Assembly (NCBI GenBank): GCA_947465645.1
Contig: CANIBQ010000001.1
Span: 62,001 to 126,000 of the forward strand
DNA length: 64,000 bases
Direction: 5' to 3'
From: Acidobacteriota bacterium
GTDB taxonomy: Bacteria; Acidobacteriota; Vicinamibacteria; Vicinamibacterales; UBA2999
Shown: one piece after another, positions 58,806 through 64,000 of the stretch
Numbering within the stretch: the first letter of the stretch is position 1
How the letters are laid out: each line of letters opens with the position of its first letter
Position numbers and translations under genes: made by a program
The notes under the pieces: generated by a model
Databases searched by the model: none
Told to the model about the DNA's origin: nothing
The model's input: the letters and a program-made list of their open reading frames with translations, nothing else

Positions 58806-58894
58806 AAGGCACAAAGCCCAAGGTCCAAAGCCCAAAGCACAATATGGGCTTGGAGCTTGCGCCTTGAGCTTTGAGCCTTGAGCCTTGAGCCTTT
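58806..58894. repeat. Heptamer array M (CAAAGCC / GCCTTGA)
   Basis: Left units CAAAGCC, CAAGGTC, CAAAGCC, CAAAGCA, CAATATG. Right units GGCTTGG, AGCTTGC, GCCTTGA, GCTTTGA, GCCTTGA, GCCTTGA, GCCTTTA. It fills the gap between the thioesterase stop and thrC start and closely resembles array A at 518-595. Confidence 0.9.
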
Positions 58895-58899
58895 ATCCG

Positions 58900-60177
58900 A
58901 TGAATTGGATCAGCACCCGCGGCGGTTCGCCGCCCGTTTCGTTCGTCGACGCCCTGTTCGCGGGCACCGCTCCGGATGGCGGCCTCTACATGCCCGAGCG
59001 CTTCGACCCGCTGCCGGCAGCGAGCCTCGAGGCGATTCGCTATGCCGACATCGTCGACATCGCATCGATCGTCGGCGCCCACCTGTTCCGGGATGAGATC
59101 TCGCCAGAGGAGCTGGCCGCCCTGGTGCGGGATGCGCTGGATTTCCCGATACCGATCGTCAAGGTCACCGATCGAATCTGGGTGCTGGAGCTGTTTCACG
59201 GGCCGACGCTCGCGTTCAAGGATGTCGGCGCGCGCACCCAGGCGCGGCTGCTGCACCATTTCACCGACGGCACCCCGCTGACGATGCTGGTGGCGACGTC
59301 CGGCGACACGGGCAGCGCCGTGGCGCAGGCCTTCCACCGCGTACCGGACACACGCGTGGTCGTGCTCTACCCGGAAGGAAAGGTCAGCGACATCCAGGAA
59401 GCGCAGATGGCGTCGCTCGGCGACAACATCACCGCCGTCTCGGTGCACGGCACGTTCGACGACTGCCAGCGGCTGGTGAAGACGGCGTTCGCGGACGACG
59501 ATCTGCGCAGTCACGTGTGGCTGACGCCTGCCAATTCGATCAACCTCGGGCGGCTACTGCCGCAGGTGTTTTATTACTTCGTGACGATGCGGCTCGGCAC
59601 TGCGCCGATCATCTCCGTGCCGAGCGGCAACTTCGGCAGCCTGACCGCCGGGATCATCGCGCAGCGGCTCGGCCTGCCGGTGAAGCGCTTCGTTGCCTCG
59701 ACCAACGTCAACGACGTCGTGCCTGAGTACCTCAGCACCGGGCGATACGCGCCCCGGCCATCCGTGCCGACGGTCGCCAACGCCATGGACGTGGGCGACC
59801 CGAGTAACTTCGAGCGCATCCGGGCGCTCTACGACAACGACCTCGAGCGCATGCGGCGCGACGTGTCCGGGGTGTCGTTTGAGGATGCGCGCGTGGTCGA
59901 GGAAATTGGCGAGGTGTTCCGGCGCACCGGCTACGTGCTCGATCCGCATGGCGCGATCGCGTGGCTCGGGTTGCAGGAGGCGCTCGCCGCCGACCCCGGT
60001 GCGACCGGGGTGTTTCTGGCGACCGCGCATCCGGCGAAGTTTCGCGACGTGGTCGAGCCGGCGATCGGTCAGCCGGTGCCGCTGCCGCCCGCACTCGCGG
60101 AGGCGGTGCGGCGCCCGCGCCACAGCGTGCCGATTCCCGCGGAGTATGCCGCGCTGCTGAGCCTGCTGCGATCATGA
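58900..60177 (+). CDS. thrC: Threonine synthase
   Basis: 425 residues from MNWISTRGGSPPVSFVDALF (the codons upstream are array sequence). PLP lysine K107 in LAFKDVGAR; phosphate-binding loop ATSGDTGSA; SVPSGNFGSLTAGI; and ANAMDVGDPSNFERI are all diagnostic. It converts O-phosphohomoserine to threonine. thrA and thrB are not adjacent. The stop overlaps the pepF start as ATGA. The promoter, if any, would have to lie in or beside the heptamer array. Confidence 0.95.
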   Translation: MNWISTRGGSPPVSFVDALFAGTAPDGGLYMPERFDPLPAASLEAIRYADIVDIASIVGAHLFRDEISPEELAALVRDALDFPIPIVKVTDRIWVLELFHGPTLAFKDVGARTQARLLHHFTDGTPLTMLVATSGDTGSAVAQAFHRVPDTRVVVLYPEGKVSDIQEAQMASLGDNITAVSVHGTFDDCQRLVKTAFADDDLRSHVWLTPANSINLGRLLPQVFYYFVTMRLGTAPIISVPSGNFGSLTAGIIAQRLGLPVKRFVASTNVNDVVPEYLSTGRYAPRPSVPTVANAMDVGDPSNFERIRALYDNDLERMRRDVSGVSFEDARVVEEIGEVFRRTGYVLDPHGAIAWLGLQEALAADPGATGVFLATAHPAKFRDVVEPAIGQPVPLPPALAEAVRRPRHSVPIPAEYAALLSLLRS

Positions 60178-62012
60178 ACAGCTTCCGTCCAGAGCCAGGA
60201 GCGCTCCCGACCCGCGACGCCATTCCCGAGCGCTATACCTGGGACGTGACGGCGATCTGCCGGGACTGGGACGAATGGACCATCCAGTACACGCAGCTGG
60301 AGGCGGCGATCGAAGCGTTCAAGCAGTTCCAGGGCACGCTCGCGCACGGCGCGGGCGGACAACTGCTCGCGGCGTTTCGCGCCATGGACGCGATGGGCGC
60401 GCTCAGTTACCGGGTCTGGTATTTCGCGTCGCTCCAGTACGACGAGGACCAGCGGAACAACGACATCAACGCGCGGCGCCAGCAGGTGCAGATCCTGTTT
60501 GCGCGCGAACAGCAGGCGAGCTCGTGGTTCAACCCCGAGCTGCTCGCGATTCCGTTCGAGACGGTGCGCGGGTGGCTCGACGCGGACCCGGACCTCGCGG
60601 TCTATCGCTTCGCGATCGAGAGCCTGTTCCACGAGCAGGAGCACGTCCTCGATGAACAGGGGGAGCGGCTGATGTCGTTCGCCGGACGCTTCAACAGCGT
60701 GCCGCACGACAGCTACGCCGCGCTGACCACCGCCGACATGAAGTTCCCGGCGATCACCCTGGCGCGGGGCGATCGCATCACGCTGACCTACGGCCAGTAC
60801 CGGGCGCTGCTCGAGACCAACCGCAACCAGGACGACCGCGCCGCCGCCTACCGCGCGTTCCACCAGTCGTACGCCGACAACCAGAACACCTACGCGTCGC
60901 TCTACAACGGCGTGCTGCAGCGCGACTGGTTCCACGCGCAGGCGCGCGGCTACAAGACCACCCTCGACGCGGCGCTGCACGGCAACAACATCCCGACCTC
61001 GGTGGTCGAGAACCTGATCAGCGTCAGCAAGGCAGGGGCCGAGCCGCTGCGCCGGTATCACCGGCTGCGGCGCAAGGTGCTCGGGCTCGAGCAGTACAAG
61101 CTGTTCGACATCTTCGTCCCGCTGGTCGAGCACGACGTCCGCTACCCGTACGACGAGGTCGGTGAGTGGGTGGTGGATTCGGTGGCGCCGCTCGGACGCG
61201 ACTACCAGCAGCACGTGCGCGAGGCGTTCGAGAAGCGGTGGATCGACGTGTTCGAGAACGCCGGCAAGCGCAGCGGGGCGTATTCGGCCCCGGTCTACGG
61301 GTCGCACCCGTACATGCTGCTCAACTACAACGAGACGCTCGACGCGGTGTTCACGCTGGCGCACGAGATGGGCCACTCGATGCACACGCTGCTCTCGCAC
61401 CAGGCGCAGCCGTTCGTCTACGCCGGCTACACCATCTTCGTCGCCGAGGTTCCCTCGACGCTCAACGAAGCGCTGTTCCTCGACCTGATGCTCGAGCGGG
61501 CGCGCGGCCGGGAAGAGCGCATCGTGCTGCTGCAGCACGCGATCGACAGCATCACCAGCACGTTTTTCACCCAGGTGATGTTCGCCGACTTCGAGCTGCA
61601 GGCCCATCGTCTCGTCGAGCAGGATCACCCGGTCACGGCCGACGCGCTCAACGCGATCTACGCCTCGCTGCTGCGCGACTACTACGGCGGGGTGATCGAC
61701 GAGGAGGAGGTCTCGCGGGTCACGTGGGCCCGGATCCCGCATTTTTTCAGCACGCCCTACTACGTCTACCAGTACGCGACCTGCTTCGCGTCCACCGCCC
61801 GCCTGATGCAGGACCTGCGCGCGGGAGACGAGCCGACGAGAGCCGGCGGCGTCAGCCGCTACCTGTCACTGCTGCGCGCCGGCGGCAGCGACTATCCGAT
61901 GCAACTGCTCGCGCGCGCGGGCGTTGACCTCAGCCAGCCCGACACCGTCCGCGCTGTCTCCGCCGAACTCGACACGCTCGTGGCCCGCCTCGAGCGCGAG
62001 CTGGCCGTTTAG
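60174..62012 (+). CDS. pepF: M3-family oligoendopeptidase F
   Basis: 612 residues from the ATG at 60174, overlapping the thrC stop. Zinc motif HEMGH (H397, E398, H401) with the downstream glutamate in EVPSTLNEALFLDLM, and the M3B blocks GNNIPTSVVENLISVSKAGA and YATCFASTARLMQDL. No signal peptide, so it is cytoplasmic. It cleaves short peptides for amino-acid recycling; coupling to thrC is probably incidental. The frame is open upstream inside thrC but without homology. Two inverted REP copies follow. Confidence 0.94.
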   Translation: MNSFRPEPGALPTRDAIPERYTWDVTAICRDWDEWTIQYTQLEAAIEAFKQFQGTLAHGAGGQLLAAFRAMDAMGALSYRVWYFASLQYDEDQRNNDINARRQQVQILFAREQQASSWFNPELLAIPFETVRGWLDADPDLAVYRFAIESLFHEQEHVLDEQGERLMSFAGRFNSVPHDSYAALTTADMKFPAITLARGDRITLTYGQYRALLETNRNQDDRAAAYRAFHQSYADNQNTYASLYNGVLQRDWFHAQARGYKTTLDAALHGNNIPTSVVENLISVSKAGAEPLRRYHRLRRKVLGLEQYKLFDIFVPLVEHDVRYPYDEVGEWVVDSVAPLGRDYQQHVREAFEKRWIDVFENAGKRSGAYSAPVYGSHPYMLLNYNETLDAVFTLAHEMGHSMHTLLSHQAQPFVYAGYTIFVAEVPSTLNEALFLDLMLERARGREERIVLLQHAIDSITSTFFTQVMFADFELQAHRLVEQDHPVTADALNAIYASLLRDYYGGVIDEEEVSRVTWARIPHFFSTPYYVYQYATCFASTARLMQDLRAGDEPTRAGGVSRYLSLLRAGGSDYPMQLLARAGVDLSQPDTVRAVSAELDTLVARLERELAV

Positions 62013-62027
62013 TGCGGCTTTCATCAG

Positions 62028-62107
62028 TACGTAGTGTCCGGCTTCAGCCGGACCGTGGGTCGCGGGCGTCGTGAGCCTTAGTCCGGCTAAAGCCGGACAC
62101 TACGTAC
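62028..62107. repeat. Inverted pair of REP-like palindromes
   Basis: TACGTAGTGTCCGGCTTCAG and TAGTCCGGCTAAAGCCGGAC with ACTACGTA flank face each other across about 24 bases, so two hairpins form and the pair can form one large cruciform. The right end abuts the GTG start of the next gene. Confidence 0.9.
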
Positions 62108-62109
62108 TA

Positions 62110-64000
62110 GTGAATTGTGCACTGGTCGCCGGGGTGGTGCTGCAGGCCGCGCCGGTTGCCGCTGGCCAGGCCGAGGCCGATCTCGAGGCCATCCGGGCCA
62201 CCAAGCGGGTCGCTGCCGTCCGCATCGCCGAGCCGATGACGATCGACGGCCTCCTCGACGAGCCGGGCTGGCAGCTCGCCCAGCCGGCCAGCGGCTTCTA
62301 TCAGCAGTTCCCGGATGAATACGCGCCCTCGACCGAGCGGACGGAGGTGCGGTTCCTGTTCGACGCCGACACGCTCTACATCGGCGCCGTCATGTACGAC
62401 AGCGAGCCGGGCCGGCTCGTCGTCAACGAGCTCACCCGCGACTTCAACGGATTCCAGAACGACATCCTGACGGTGATCTTCGACCCGTTCCAGGACAAGC
62501 GGAACGCCACCGCCTTCATGATCAACGCGGGCGCCGCGCAGCGCGACGTGCAGGCCTTCGAGAACGGCCGGCGGAACGACTCGAACTGGGACGGTGTCTG
62601 GTCGGTCCGCACCCAGGTCCGCGACGACGGGTGGAGCCTCGAGATGGCGCTGCCGTTCAAGACGCTGCGGTTTCCCGACAGCGATGTGCAGGAGTGGGGA
62701 CTGAACCTGATGCGCGTCGTGCGCCACAAGTTCGAGGCGTCAACCTGGTCACCGGTGCCGCGCCAGTTCTCCCACTACGCCGTGGGATACGCGGGAACCC
62801 TGACGGGGATCTCGGACGTGCGGCGCGGGCGGGATCTCCGGATCACCCCGTTCGCGACCGCGCAGTTCAACAACACCGGCAGCACCGGGCCAGGATGGAC
62901 CGGCAAGGGCGACGGCGGCGTGGACGTGAAGTGGGGGCTGACCTCGTCGCTGCTGCTCGACGCGAGCCTTCGCACCGACTTCTCCCAGGTCGAAGCCGAC
63001 GACCAGCAGATCAACCTCACGCGCTTCAGCCTGTTCTTTCCGGAGAAGCGCCAGTTCTTCCTCGAGAATTCCGCCAATTTCCAGGTCGGGCTCGCCTCGA
63101 CCGAAAACGAGCGGCGTGACCTGATCCCGTTCTTCAGCCGCCGAATCGGCCTGTCGTCGTCCGGGCAGCCAATCCCGGTCATCGGCGGCCTGCGGCTGAC
63201 GGGCCGCGCGGGGCGCCAGGGCGTCGGCCTGCTCAGCGTGCAAACCGATGACTTCGAGGGTACGCCGGGGGCGAACTTCACCGTGGCGAGGCTGACGCGC
63301 AACCTGACGGAGACCTCGTCAGCCGGCGCGTTCTATTTCGGGCGCGAGGCGTCGGACGGGAGCAGCTTCAACCGCGTCGGCGGGTTCGACATCCGGCTGG
63401 CGCCTCGTCGCACCGTGGAGATCGAGGCGTTCGCGATGCGCAGCGACACCGCCGGGGCAGAAGGCGACTGGGCGGGGCGTACCGGCTTCCGTATCGACAC
63501 CAACGCGCATCGGGCGCGCCTCGGGCTGGTCCACATCGGGGAGGCCTTTCGCCACGATCTCGGGTTCGTGCGCCGGCGCGGCATCGGCACGTTCTTCGGC
63601 AGCTACGAGTACCTGGTCAGGCCCGCCAACCCGCGCGGCCTGCTGCGGGAACACAGCCTCCGCGTGGACGTGGACGCGACCAGCGACGACCGTTACCAGC
63701 AGTTCCTGACGCGCGTGGGGGGATTCATCTACGAGTTGTCGTTCAGGGACTCGAGCAACTTCACCGCCCGCGCGAACACCACCTCGGACCGGCTCGACCA
63801 GCCGTTCACCGTCGCGCCGGCGCTGACGATCCTGCCGGGCGAGTACGGCTACCAGACCTGGCAGGTGCAGTACTCGTCGAACCAGAGCTCGGTCGTGTCG
63901 TGGAATGCGTCGCTCGAGGCGGGCGAGTACTGGACCGGTCACCAGAAGAATGCCGGCGGCGGCGTTCGCGTGCGGTTCAACCAGCACCTCGCCGCGAGCG
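62110..64000 (+). CDS. DUF5916 outer-membrane-type protein with CBM9-like N-terminus (3' truncated by window end)
   Basis: At least 630 residues from GTG at 62110, open to the last base. N-terminal signal-like VAGVVLQAAPVAAGQA. Residues about 30-210 are a CBM9-like sugar-binding module (PMTIDGLLDEPGWQLAQPAS, LYIGAVMYDSEPGRL, SLEMALPFKTLRFPD). DUF5916 follows (VVRHKFEASTWSPVPRQFSH, DFSQVEADDQQINLTRFSLF, FPEKRQFFLENSANFQVG), then alternating beta strands like an outer-membrane barrel. Family members sit in outer membranes of Bacteroidota, Gemmatimonadota and Acidobacteriota; function unknown. No Shine-Dalgarno is visible; the REP pair forms the upstream region. Confidence 0.88.
   Translation, partial: MNCALVAGVVLQAAPVAAGQAEADLEAIRATKRVAAVRIAEPMTIDGLLDEPGWQLAQPASGFYQQFPDEYAPSTERTEVRFLFDADTLYIGAVMYDSEPGRLVVNELTRDFNGFQNDILTVIFDPFQDKRNATAFMINAGAAQRDVQAFENGRRNDSNWDGVWSVRTQVRDDGWSLEMALPFKTLRFPDSDVQEWGLNLMRVVRHKFEASTWSPVPRQFSHYAVGYAGTLTGISDVRRGRDLRITPFATAQFNNTGSTGPGWTGKGDGGVDVKWGLTSSLLLDASLRTDFSQVEADDQQINLTRFSLFFPEKRQFFLENSANFQVGLASTENERRDLIPFFSRRIGLSSSGQPIPVIGGLRLTGRAGRQGVGLLSVQTDDFEGTPGANFTVARLTRNLTETSSAGAFYFGREASDGSSFNRVGGFDIRLAPRRTVEIEAFAMRSDTAGAEGDWAGRTGFRIDTNAHRARLGLVHIGEAFRHDLGFVRRRGIGTFFGSYEYLVRPANPRGLLREHSLRVDVDATSDDRYQQFLTRVGGFIYELSFRDSSNFTARANTTSDRLDQPFTVAPALTILPGEYGYQTWQVQYSSNQSSVVSWNASLEAGEYWTGHQKNAGGGVRVRFNQHLAAS

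Overview
The window looks like chromosomal DNA of a high-GC member of the Acidobacteriota, most likely class Vicinamibacteria. The basis is inference: high GC with strongly GC-biased third codon positions, a Ser/Thr kinase fused to a TolB/WD40-like propeller, a DUF5916 outer-membrane-type protein, type III glutamine synthetase, two-domain secreted cyclophilin, DUF885 and M16/M3/M20 peptidases, and many small palindromic intergenic repeats. No rRNA, tRNA, CRISPR array, transposase or phage gene was found.

Layout. 1-7.5 kb: a frameshifted cytochrome-like gene end, a DUF5666-like exported protein, an HD-GYP response regulator, typA, a small acidic protein, a possible structured RNA, mreB, a 2Fe-2S ferredoxin, a TerC-type membrane protein, and an alpha/beta hydrolase broken by an internal deletion. 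7.5-17.4 kb: DUF1499 protein, rsgA, an ExeA-type AAA ATPase, a double cyclophilin, an M20 amidohydrolase, dinB, dut, and a two-domain M16 protease sharing its CATG start with dut. 17.4-27.5 kb: a gene-poor, lower-GC accessory stretch with repeat elements, a receptor-type kinase, an unrecognised protein, an ECF sigma/anti-sigma pair, a di-iron MBL protein, a DinB-fold protein, a tiny membrane protein, an RNase H-like DUF3010-type gene and gene remnants. 27.6-42.3 kb: ettA, a second DinB-fold protein, a UbiD-family decarboxylase, a VapBC-type toxin-antitoxin pair, apaG, an ABC exporter, a run of small conserved proteins, a threonine-dehydrogenase-like SDR, a DUF885 peptidase-like protein, a quinone oxidoreductase, an FMN hydroxy-acid oxidase and a GNAT. 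42.4-52 kb: metH translationally coupled to an ArsR-methyltransferase regulator, divergent from glnN (GSIII) with a clear terminator, a second DUF3010-type gene, a zinc-ribbon protein and a propeller-like protein. 52.5-64 kb: a large HEAT/DUF349 protein, an exported small protein, speA, a hotdog thioesterase, thrC-pepF, and the start of a DUF5916 gene that runs off the end.

Three window-wide patterns stand out. First, at least 13 gene boundaries carry short arrays with a strict 7-base period, each array with its own heptamer. They often form two facing arms that would fold into a hairpin, and they mostly start within a few bases of a stop codon. One lies inside metH and encodes an inter-domain linker. 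Second, two or three families of palindromic REP-like elements (core GTCCGGCTTTAGCCGGAC and relatives) sit between genes and sometimes enter coding sequence. Third, many genes have a TAnnnT hexamer ending exactly 6 (or 9-10) bases before the start codon and no Shine-Dalgarno, which points to widespread leaderless mRNAs.
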